From the NCBI GenBank assembly GCA_033439765.1, contig JAULSN010000001.1:5890001-5954000 (forward strand): DNA of 64,000 nucleotides, in the 5' to 3' direction. A model generated the notes under the pieces. That model had not been told where the DNA came from and made no database searches. It saw nothing but the letters and a program-made list of their open reading frames with translations. The position numbers and the translations under genes are program-made. Each line of letters starts with the position of its first letter. The first letter of the stretch is position 1. Positions 46,831-57,674 of the stretch are shown one piece after another. The DNA comes from Lasiosphaeria ovina. Lineage: Eukaryota; Ascomycota; Sordariomycetes; Sordariales; Lasiosphaeriaceae.

Positions 46831-49800
46831 TTACTCGTCGATTTGCAGTCGCATTTCCATCTCTGTAACTGCGTGTTAGCTTGGACTGGGCTCTTCTTAA
46901 ACCATCTCCTTGCCTAGGGAGGGTGTCTTACGCCATATCTTGTTCGCTGAATCTGCAATGACCTTAGCCTTCGCGAGCAGTTTGTCCTTGTACTTTTGCT
47001 CGTCTTTTATCTCCAACCTCGCTTTGCTCGGCTGCGCTTGCATGAGCACCGGCAGAAGTTCGCTCGGGTCTGCGTTGGCAACAGCGGCAACTGACTTGAA
47101 GCCATTGTCCCAGAATATGCGGCTGCCGAAAAAGTGTCAGCTTTGAGAGGGCTTGCGGTCGTCTATCTGGGAATGTCTCCCTTACGCAGTTCGGCTCTTG
47201 ACGAAAGTAATCTTGGCCAAAGCCAAGAGGTTCGCGCCAGCTCCCGCCTTTAGCCGGTCCGAAAAGTGATTCATGGCTGCTCCCATGGCACTGTGATCCA
47301 GTTAGCGGACGATAAATGCCAACACCAAAACAAACCACGGGTACCTACCCCCATCCCATATGTTCACAGAACTTGATCATTCCCGCGGCGAATCCTTCGC
47401 AAGTTTGAGCCAAGCTCTGCACTGCTCCGCGTGGCATGCCGTACTTTTGGGCCACGCGATGTATTGGAACCTCGTTGCAGAGATCCCGCAACTGGAGGGC
47501 AAGGTAGAATCTGTGATAGCGTCGTCCGGCATCTTTCTCCCCGGCTGTTTTGTCCTTCATCGTGCCTCCGTGGAGCCTAGGCGTACGAGTTGTGTTAGCC
47601 CAGGACCGCGCTGAGTCTGGCGTAGGATCGATTGATGGCGTTACATTTTGTTCACGACATAGGGCTTGAGTCCCAGCAGGTCCATGACTCTCATCCCGCT
47701 CTCATCTAGTTGTTGCATCTCGTTCCAAAAGACACGCCAGTTGATGGCAGTACCGCCGAGGTCTTGTACCGGCGTGAAGTTGTAGAGAACGTGCATCTCG
47801 CCGTCCAAGACAAAAGCCTGCAGAGCCTTTTTGAGCTCACTGTGGATAAAGATACCATCTTCGGGGTCAAGGGACGAAGCAACGATAGCTTTGCCGAGTT
47901 TTGTCACTTCGAAGTTGGAGTAGTCATCAACCGTGATGAACCCAATCTCCTGGAGATCGGCAAGGCTCGCCTCGAGATTTTCTCGAATAGAGCTAGGCTC
48001 AGCAGAGTATGCAAGCATGGTCTTGCTGATATAGTCGTCTAAGGCTTCCCGGCTGGTCGCTAGCCGAATAGCTATGACTTCAAGCAGTGCCCTTCTTCCG
48101 TTCAGTAAATATCTTTACACAAAAGAGCATACAGACTGACCTCCGAATACGCCGTCTATCCGAGATCAGGCAACTTGAAATTTGGGGCAGATCGGCTTGC
48201 ATAAGATCGACAACAGCCTCCAAGTCATTCTGTCTACAGCACAGATAGGTTTCGCCGACTTCGTCTTTGCCTTTTCTTCCGGCTCTACCTCGCATCTGTC
48301 GGCTACAGCAGAGGGTCAGCTAGTACTCACAAGTAGCAAGCCGTCACCACTTACAGCATGGCAGGCCCGACAAGATCTCGGCCCATTCTGGCGTTATGCA
48401 AGATAACCCGTCTAGCCGGCACTATTTATCACATCAGCAACTCCCATAGCTACTGCCTCCACCAATTAAGAACGTCAGGGTGAGCCGCAAAGGCAGCGAG
48501 GCCTTTCACATCTTGGAAAGCCCCGAGCTAGCAAAAACTCAGGGATTTGATTGTATGCAATCATTTCAACTCACAGTTAATGCCAGCAGCAAGCGAACAT
48601 GTTGCGACGCATACTTTGAGTACGCCAGCATCGTAAGCACCGGCGATCAACTCTCGTTCTTCTGTCGTGAGGCCAGCCTAGAGAGGTTCAGAGAGTGACA
48701 GCTGAGGGGGCGAGAAGGGGTGTACATACATCTACACCCAAAGTCTGTCAGCGACAGCTTGTAAATCTCGGGGGGAAAAGAACATACGATGAAAAGCAAC
48801 CCCGGCTGGGACAGTCTGCTTAAGCTTTGGGTCGAGTCCGGTGGTCAAGCTCCGCAGGTCTCCTAGCAAGTCAGACCGCTTTTCCCGCACAGCTGGGTCG
48901 ATCTCTTTCGACGAGGGCATGACCCGGCTGATGAGGAGAGCATCGGTTTCGCAGCCCGCGCGGCTGCTGGAGAATATCAGGACCCCGTAGCCAGCCCTGG
49001 CTGTCTCGTTTGCTAGAGCGACCACAGCATTGAGCACGGAGTCCTTGAATTCCCGATGGGGCGAGGGGCCGATTTCTCTCAGATGCTGCACCCGAGGCTG
49101 CGTGGGTGCGCCGCGAGGGTCCAACTGGGTGGCAGCTTTGATCAGGCTGACCGTTGTCCCCGCCGGATATATCTTGCCTTCATATACAAGATGTTCCTCG
49201 ATGGGGACCGGGCGGTAGTGCGTCTCGTAGGAGTGGCTCTGCAGCCAGTCTTTGAGCAGGCCAATGTTCTTGGGTCCCATCAGCAGCTCTCCTTGCACAC
49301 AATGGAGGCACGTAATGCCAACGTACTGTCAAAGTTGCGCTCATGGCAACAATCTGAAGCTCTTGGCCAACACATAGCAGCTTGGTAGCCATGAGCTCAA
49401 GCAAATAGCCACGATAGCCATCGTCAATCATGTGACATTCATCCAAGACAACGGATTTCAGCTGCGAAACGGAGCAATCATCGATCGCCGTATTGACGAG
49501 TGAGTTTGCCTGGCACATACGTTTGTTAGAGCTGCCGCCGCCATAACCTCCTCGCAACACCCACTAACCTTCTCTATGGTGCAGACAGCAATGTCAAAAT
49601 CGGCCCAGGTCGCGCGAATCTTGCTGCCGCCGAAAAAGCCAACCACCCTGATGGTGTCTTTATCGGCTCTCTTGGCCCACAGTCTCTGCGCATTTGGCTG
49701 CGTCTGACTGGGGTCTTCGCGGGAGATGCCGTTGACAACATTGCGGAGCCAACGGACTTTCTCCTGGACAAGAGCAACATAGGGGAGCACCAGAAGAGCC

Positions 49801-50411
49801 TTGCAACCACGGTCGAGAAGGACCCGCCTAAGCATGAGGACATCGGCGACGAGCGACTTGCCGCCGCCGGTGGGGGCGCTGTAGACCAAGTTCTTCTCGC
49901 CCGCGAGAAGGCCCGGGCCGAGCAAGCAATGTTTTTGCCACGGATAGATGGTTTTTATGCCCATAGCAGAGAAGTTTGCTACAAGCTGTTCCGGGAGCCC
50001 ATAGATGGGATGCGAAAGCGAAAGCCAGGGGTCAACGGTAGCAGTTGGCGTGGATGGAAAGGCCCTACGCTGCGTGTACTCGGAAGGCTGCCCAGCACTA
50101 GCACTAGCACCACCAGCAGAGTTGTCTGCACACTCGATGCTGCTTGCCGTGAGTCGTGGGGGCTCCTTGGAGAGAATCACGCTCGGACGAAACAGCGCGG
50201 TGCGCTTCGTGGACGACGCAGCATTTTGTTGGGGCTCTGCGGGGAGCAACCCGCCAGGTGGTGGCCGTTTTTGGCCGGCGACGGCGACTGTCTGGTAAGA
50301 TTGCTGCTGGCCTTGCTGGCCTTGCTGGCCTTGCTGGCCTTGCTGGCGGGCGGACTGGGCTTCTTGCATGGTTGTCGTGTGCCATAAGCCAAGCTTCGAC
50401 TTATTGGACAT
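46831..50411 (-). CDS. HELQ/POLQ-like superfamily 2 DNA helicase
   Basis: Twelve minus-strand exons: 49569-50411, 49327-49509, 48788-49268, 48730-48731, 48575-48677, 48355-48421, 48141-48302, 48091-47645, 47576-47349, 47290-47186, 47122-46932 and 46868-46831. They sum to 949 residues in frame. Relatives (Hel308, HELQ, the helicase half of POLQ) act in replication-linked DNA repair. Visible motifs: Walker A SAPTGGGKS (about 176-184), DECH box (304-307), MSATL (about 337-341), HHAGL (502-506), AAGINLPARRVI and motif VI QMRGRAGRKG (562-571), then the family's C-terminal helical regions. No polymerase domain follows, so it is HELQ-type rather than POLQ. The N-terminus has Gln-Gln-Gly repeats (about 20-37). 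The DECH form of motif II is at odds with the common DEVH/DEAH. Confidence 0.93.
48678..48787 (-). other. Intron pair flanking a 2-nt micro-exon in the helicase gene
   Basis: Intron A is 48732-48787 (56 bp: GTATGT donor, CTGAC branch-like, TAG acceptor). Intron B is 48678-48729 (52 bp: GTATGT donor, CTGAA branch-like, TAG acceptor). The bases AT at 48730-48731 between them complete the second His codon of the HHAGL motif. Removing the whole 110 bp as one intron shifts the frame. Confidence 0.7.
50309..50350. repeat. 9-bp tandem repeat CCTTGCTGG in helicase exon 1
   Basis: About five head-to-tail copies encode Gln-Gln-Gly units on the minus strand near the protein N-terminus. Confidence 0.8.
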
Positions 50412-53400
50412 GACGCCCCGTCCTTCGTACCGAGGCTCAAAGCGCGACGCTGAAGCCAGACCTCATCCTCCTAACTGCAACTTTATCGAGGTGTGCCGAG
50501 AGCCAATATGTGCATTTCCAAGAAGAGTGCATCGCCCGGGCCCTATATCGCCAGAATTTGCCGGGGCTTTCTATGTGTTCTGGAAGTCTGGAAGAGCTGG
50601 CAAGCGCCCATCGCCTATGAAGACATCGCGTTCGACGTTGCCTTTCCCGGCCGTTTGGGAAAAGGCCTGCTGCAGGGAAGACAGGGAAGGCTGGCTTGGC
50701 TTGGCCCGGGTGGGTCTGTTCTAGCCCCTGGTTCCCCACACGGGTATCTCAGAGGTACATACCGGAACCTTGCGCCATGTCAAATCACTTAAAATTCTCA
50801 CGCAAATCTGCAATGCTCATGCCCCACCAAGGTACTTTGACCAGTGGCGGGACTTAATAGAGACTTCACTTGTGCTTTTCGGCGGGAGGGGAGAAGACCA
50901 CCTCAGCTTTGGACAGCCGACAGGAAACGACGTCGCCCCGCCCGCTAGACTCAAGTCAACTTCAATGTCTTTTTGCAGTGGTTATCGCGCGAAGAATGGG
51001 GGGGGAAGACGGCAACATCGCAAAACAAAAGCCTACTGCATCACCCCACGTCTCGTCGGACGGGATCCTGAAAGCTCGACTCTGCTATGGATGTCTGTAC
51101 TTGGTGCAATGTTCTGCAGCGTTCTTTGCACGTCGACCGCCATAAGTACATGATCTGCCGCTCATCTTCCGTTCTCACCTCGCGAGCCAATCGGGCCTCC
51201 ACACAATAAGAGTCATGCCCTCGTCATTTAACGCTCCAACCACAACACGAGTATCTGCCTGGCGCTCATTGACTTTCCCGTCTTCGGACTGCGGCCAAAG
51301 ACTGGATAGCTTTGTTGGCGGGAAGGTGACAGGGCCTCTCTTGCGTCGGATTTCTCGATTTCTACGAAGTATAAGAGTAAAAGAGAAAAGGAGAGGAAGC
51401 CCGGCCCGCAACGGAGCGCCCTGTCGACACGGTCTCAAGCACTCACAGTTCTGGGGAATGCAGGTTTCTTTCTATCTCCCCGCCGGGCCGGGGGGATGGG
51501 AAATGGGCGCTTGAGCCCTTCCAATGCTCCCTGTCTCCACCGATAATGGAAGCTTTGATCTCAACGCACAAAGGCGGCGGACTGACCGGTCTGTCTCAAA
51601 ACGAATTGATCGAACAAAGTATTCAAATCACCCCTTCGAAAACGGCGTTGCCCGCCGCCTTATGTTTAAAAACCACGGCCACTACTCAGGCGTCGGTTTT
51701 GGCCGATATCCAGCTTCTGTGGCAGGTAGGCTTGGGGGCGATGGCCCGCGGGATGATCCGCACGGACAACTCGTGAACTTTTGAGATCATTACTCCATCA
51801 CTAGTGGCGCTGGTCCCGAACCTCGAGAGTTTCGCGCGCATTATCCGACAACGCGAATGAGTTACCGATTGGCGTCTCGCCCTGGGCTAATGGCTATCAA
51901 TGTTTGCCAGATGCTGAACTCAGTGATGTATTTTGAAGAAGCCTTGCAACTCGTCCAAGATGTTTAGGTACCGAAAGTGGGCAATGGTATGGCGAGGCTG
52001 TCAGACATGACGCAGAGAGGTGGGCACTGGGCCGATATTCTAACTGCCCTAGGGGGCGCTGTCTAATAATCCGTTTATCGGAGCACTCGGCCGATCGAAC
52101 TTCGACCAGGTCGTTTGTAGCATGGGCCGCCAGCTATTACTCGAACGGAAAGGTCATGGCCACCCCAAGTCGCCAACAGACGGCGATGCATGGACGTGCG
52201 TTGCCGAATCGTCGCTTAATAAGATGTACGAATAGCAGGCCAAGAACGGGTTCTGTTGCACAGCCATGACACCTTAGGCAGTCCAGTGCGTGATTTACCA
52301 GACTCGCACTGGCCCAGAACCTCATCCATTCCATCCCATCTCCCTCTCCGGTCCCTCGTTTCTTTTTTGAGGGACCAGGGGAGGACCCGAATATCCGCCC
52401 ATGGGGTTAGAGTCCGACTCCCAACTGTTTCATCCGGTAAATGCGCCATGACGACTGAAATGGGCTCCTTTGAGGCACGGAGAATTGATATCCAAAAAGG
52501 CCCGCCTTGAGCCTCACCGTGGCAACTATTGTTCAATGGCGTTGGGCAGCACAAAGACGCCAGCTTGATCGTGATATACGCATGGCTTGGGCCTAAGAGG
52601 GGCGATGTAGTTCTTGTAGGCTCCCCATATCCTTTGGTTCGAAAAGGTAAAACTGGGGTTTTAATATCCGTCCCGGAGGCGGACGAATGGCCAGGGGGGG
52701 GGTGGGGGGAAGGCGGCACATTATTACTTTTTGGGCCCCGAACTTCCACGACCACCCCTCAAAACCGAGCGATTAGGGTGCACTCGAGGACGGATTAGTT
52801 GCGGTTTGAAGTTTGAAACACAGCAACCCAGTCCTATCTGGCGAAACAAACAAAGAAGCAACAACAATCCATCCTCCGGCGGACAGGGGATGGTGATATT
52901 ATATACCGACGGCGGTCACCAGCGGCGAGGAAGGGAGGGAAAACGAGAAGTGGAGACAAACGACAGGTTGCGTGAAGCGAAATGCTGGAGTGTCGTCGTT
53001 GGGGATGCTGGCGCCGTTCTAAACTCTACCTAATCGGGTACCTGACTGGCCACTGTCACGCATCCCACCTGCAAGCCCGCGCTCCTACCTAGGGTCATTG
53101 GACCAACCTCATGCCCATTCTTTGCTGCATGCCAGGGCTGCGCAGTGGATGCCGCCGGCGAGGCCTTCTCCTGGGGAATATTACAATTACGGCCTCGCCT
53201 CTGCTACCGATGCCATGACCGCGACGCCCCGTATATATTGGTAGGTATGTACACGCGCAAAATGACACGATGTTGTCTCCTCCATTCTCGGCCCGTATGT
53301 AGTACATATTGTACATGGCCGACATGGAGCGCATGCAAACGGGAGTCACGTAACCCGTCCATGTCTACGAGGTATGGAAGGTATGTACCAGCCCAGATAA

Positions 53401-55012
53401 CACAGTACACATCCGTACATACAGTACGGACTACGGATGCAGCTCGTGTGGTGGGTTGCGCCAAGACGTCGGGGACAAGTCCATGGCAGAGCCTTCCGAC
53501 ATCATCGCCGATCCCCAGGCACATGGGCCGGCCTCAATGATGTGTTCCGTAGCCCAGAGCATCCCGTCCTTGGTTAAGACATGAAAAGGGTTGAATTTCG
53601 CAGGCGTAGCGAATATGACATACCTATCGGCATGCTGTCATTCACGATATATGTGTATGTACGGTATACAACGTATTGTATATATGCATATAATACAGCA
53701 GTACGGTAATACTCGGACATGCAACGACGAGCAAGATAGGGATAACGTTAGGGGGTCGGTGTAGGTAGGTTAATTTGCCGCCGTTGGCTTGACTAGAGAA
53801 CCAGGGGCGCCTACGACGCATCTCGAATACGTACACAGTACAGTCCATTTGAGCTGTCTTCAGACCTCAAACCCACTTAAAATCCCGTTACCGTGGAGCT
53901 TATTATACTCCGTCAACCTCCAACTCGCCTTATTTATGTATCTGCTCTCTCTCCGCCTCCAAGTCGCAAGCCTTTGAACGCCGCTAGTGGACGGCCAAGA
54001 CGTGCTGGCTTGGCTGCGGGCAATGGCGGTTGGGGGGGGGGAAACTAGAGTAGGTAGGTGTCAAAGGGTATTCGACGTTTACGTGCGACAGACACATGGC
54101 ACGTTCAACACATGGCGGGCGTCTGCCGGCTGGCGAGAAGGTACAAGGCAAGTACCTTCCTCCAACATAAAAATATGGGAAAACGTCCACAGTCGCTCAT
54201 ACCCAGCCAACAATGGGAAGTCCAAGTCCAGACTTAGGATATGAACAAAAATGCATACATGTATAGGGCAAAACCCCCATATGTTTTTTTGCACTTCTTT
54301 CCTTTGCCCCATCTTCCAGAAAAGATGGTCTTCCTGCTTTACTAGGTGGAGAGGGAGGGAGGGCACGTAGTACGTATGTGCAGAGTCGGCAAACGCTTGC
54401 GAATCGAATCGCGATATGCAGCGGCCGTTGTTGGGCGATGGATAGAGGCGCGCGCGAACAAGCTGGGGTTGGGTCGAGTGTGATGAACTTACTTGCACGC
54501 TGCAGTGCGAAACAACCCTCCATGTATGAAAGTTTTGGCTTTCGCACAGAACCAAGATATCTAATATTTGCACAGGTGTCCCTTTTTTCATCCTTTCTCT
54601 CGTCGTCGCTCAGGTTCAATTTTCTTTCTTTTTCAGTCCGATGCTCGTTCGCGGACATGGGGTGCGGCGGGAGATATACTCCCGCATATATGTGTCCCGT
54701 GCCGTGCCTGCGAGAGATACCACGTCCACCGCCGGGGAGACGCATGGGGTTTAAGATGCTTCAGTCCTCGCCACGGTAGAAAGATATCCGTTGAATAGCA
54801 AGAATGGAGTCATCCCCGGTTTGCTGTTTGCTGTTCCCACGAGCACTTGGATAGCTAAGAGATATATAATTATATCTGCCCATCTACGCGCATTCCTTCT
54901 TTGCATGGGTTTCTCTTCGACGGATCCCCTGAGAGGGTTGGTTCTATTGGCTTGCCCGCATCGCACAACCCCGGCTTTTGTGCCCGTCCTTGACTCGGAT
55001 AAGTAGGCACGA

Positions 55013-55047
55013 GCGATGCGATGCGATGCGATGCGATGCGATGCGAT
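55013..55047. repeat. Pentanucleotide microsatellite (GCGAT)7
   Basis: Seven perfect head-to-tail copies of GCGAT. Confidence 0.9.
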
Positions 55048-57125
55048 GAGCGAGATGCCGTTTGGTTTACGTGTGCGCGCAGGCATCCCAACTCTCTCCC
55101 CCCTCACTTCACGTCACCCGGATACACTGATCATGTCGACGTCTGCCCATGGGGCCCCAAGTGGTATCCCATCCCATCCCATCCTGGCCTGGTTATATCA
55201 ACGCGCGAGCAAGAGAGCGAGAGCGAGAGAGGGAAAAAAACGCTGAGGTCTGAGGTGGGTCCCCCGCATACGTACTTTACCGCAGGTTATTTGGTTCTAT
55301 GGGCCTTCCCGCCGCAGGCTCCATAATAATCCCAAACCTCACACATCAAACAGCCACACAGCACGGGGACGGGGACGGGGCCGAGGGGGGGTTTTTCTTC
55401 ACAAGTTTATATGCTGTGTGCCGAGTATGCAGAAAAGCATCAAGTAATGAAAACAAACCTTGAAAGCCAAGTTATGATAGCGGCGTGATGCGAAAAAGCA
55501 GTTGCCCAACTTCACCCATTTCTTTTGAGGTGCGGTGGGTGCCGGAGGGGTCGGCCTCTGACCTCGTCGCGCGTAGTGGAGCAGGGCAAGTGGCCACCTC
55601 AGTTGGAGTAAGTTTGTTGGAGAATGGAGTGAGGTTGAAGAGGGTTTTCTTCGGCCCAGGAGAGAGAGAGGTAGCGCGCAGGTACATTGGATACTAGGAA
55701 GGTACTGGCCAGGTGGCTGGCCGGGGGGTGGGAGGCTTGCCGCATTGCAGCGTGGGCGGTGCGGGAATGCTAATCCCTGCAGTACGCGATATCTTACCTC
55801 CACACGCCAGCCCAGCCCTGACCCACTCGCCCGGAGCGTGTTGGGTAGGCAGGCGGGCAGGTTGTGACTTCCAGTCCATGCCCGCCCGTGTGGGCTTCAA
55901 GTGGATGGAGTTTGCCGTGTATGAGGCGTGTGAGGCGGGTGAAGGCGCCCGAGGTGCCGTCGTTCTCAAAGGCGGAAATGGAAGACCTGGAGCTGAGGGG
56001 ATCTTACCCCCAGCCCCCACCCAGGCCAAGGCATGGGGCACCTCCTTGTGGTGCCCCAGGGCAGCGGCGGCCAAAAGCAGGTAAGGTTAGAGGCAGGTAC
56101 TTGGGTCTAGTAGCCTGTAATAGCCCAAAGCGGGAGCTGGAGAAAGTATCTCCTAATATACCTGGAAGGTGCCGTCCAGTACTGTGCGTACTACTGACAC
56201 TGGATGTCTGTACGGATGGAGCAAGGTAAGGTACCAAGCACTTTTACCTGACCTTGGCTTTCCTTGCTTGCCGTTTGACGTTTCTCGCTCGTTTCTCCAT
56301 TGTTGCCTTTGCCCACATATCTCTCCCTTTCCTTTTCCTCCCCGTCGCGAACTTTTGCACATGCAATCCGACGCGGCCGGAGCTTGCCTGTCTCGACCCC
56401 GACGCAGGCACCTCAGTTATTAGACATACCGTACGGATACCCAACCTTAGGTACTTCGAAGCCAGCGCACCGGAGGGACGGACAGGCCCTCCTTCCCCTT
56501 CTGAGCTTCCTTACCTCAAGTTACCTTACTTACCACGCATTGGGCCATCCATACCATCGATACATAACACCTCGCGGCCAGGATTCCCTTGGACCGCGTA
56601 CGGGCGCTCTGTGGACTCGCTCGCCGCACGCACGCACGCACTTGACCTGAGGTGCTTTGCCTACCTTTGGGCTGCTGTCTCTCTGAGGTTCATCTGCCTC
56701 GCGTACCTTTTTCTCTTCCGGTCTAGATCACTCTTGCAGCGCCGTACGTATCGTCCATACAGACCGTCTTCGGCCCCCTCGACCGCACCGCACCGCACCC
56801 CACTGCACCGCACCTGGGCTCTCTCTAACTTAATACTTCACCACGACATGCCGCCGCTGGAGAAGCTGGCCGTCGTATAATCCCCCACGCCGTTTTTGCG
56901 GCCCGCCGCCTTCTGTTTCGTGCCGCCGTTTTTATATCTCGTCTCGTGGCTGCCGCCCAACCAGGTTCCTTCTTCGGCAACTTCGTCACCGCGCGCTGGC
57001 CACGCTCCAAAGCCCATCTGAGATCTGCACTTCGCGTTTTTGCGCACACGTATATCACCACCGCCACATCTTTGTCCGCATTCATCATCTTCCCCCTCCC
57101 CCTTCCCCAGAGACTCAGAATCAAG

Positions 57126-57182
57126 GTTTGGGCTCCGGCTCAGGCTCCGGCTCAGGATCAGGCTCAGGCTCAGGCTCAGTTT
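57126..57182. repeat. GGCTCA/GGCTCC hexanucleotide repeat in snt2 upstream region
   Basis: Near-perfect tandem hexamers about 500 bp before the snt2 start codon, probably in the promoter or the transcribed leader. Confidence 0.75.
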
Positions 57183-57674
57183 CAGAGTCAAGCTTATTCT
57201 CAGGCCTGCTGTCGCCCTTGCTTCTCACTCTGTCAAAAAACCAGCTGCCCTCCGCCTCTCCCTCCGCAGTGGTTGAGCGCCGCCGCCACCGGCGCCGCTG
57301 CTCTCCTCTCAAAGCCGTGCCTGCCTGTCTGCCTTCCTTCCTGCCTGGCTCGGCTTGGCCAAATTTGCACTTTTGGACTAGGTCTAGACGTTTATTCAGC
57401 ACGGGGCGCCGGCACGCTGACCGTCCGCGTCCACGTCTGATGAAGACCGCCATCGTCACATCGCCCCCTGCCACCACTCCCTGCCACCACTTCGTCTCGT
57501 GTACCAGGTACCTGCGTACTTTCCATGTCATCGGGCTCCGACTCCCACCACCAGCCCTTTTCCCTCTCCCTTTGTCCACGCATCCTGTTTTGCAGCAAGA
57601 ACGGCGTCGACGACGAGGCCCCCCTCTACTGACGCGCGGAACAACCTTCTCCCTTCTGCGGTCGCGGCGCCGCC

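Larger units (their letters stand above)
50412..57674. other. Gene-free region of 7.3 kb
   Basis: Both flanking genes (helicase, minus; snt2, plus) point away, so this tract contains both promoters. It has normal composition with CA/TG present, so it is not RIP-mutated transposon DNA. Open frames lack recognisable domains and splice-linked partners. It contains GTAC-rich words (53270-53720), a pentanucleotide repeat (55013-55047), CCTAAGG/AAGGTAAGGT words (56090-56240, 56440-56530) and GGCTCA repeats near 57125-57180. A non-coding RNA or small fast-evolving genes cannot be excluded. Confidence 0.45.

Noticed and set aside
51546..51776. 76-codon plus-strand ATG frame with protein-like composition
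   Set aside because: No domain, no splice partner, no recognised homologue. Kept out because composition alone is too weak.
52380..52440. Possible tRNA around GGTTAGAGTCCGACTCCC
   Set aside because: No acceptor stem, D arm or anticodon arm could be matched on either strand.
52216..52755. 179-codon minus-strand open frame
   Set aside because: Does not resemble a known family and shows no coding bias or intron signals; several overlapping frames of similar length are present.
53145..53540. 131-codon plus-strand frame in the GTAC-rich tract
   Set aside because: Arises in a stretch dominated by short repeated words; no domain and no coding bias.
54079..54591. 170-codon minus-strand open frame
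   Set aside because: Low-complexity mixed composition, no domain, and overlaps equally long frames on both strands.
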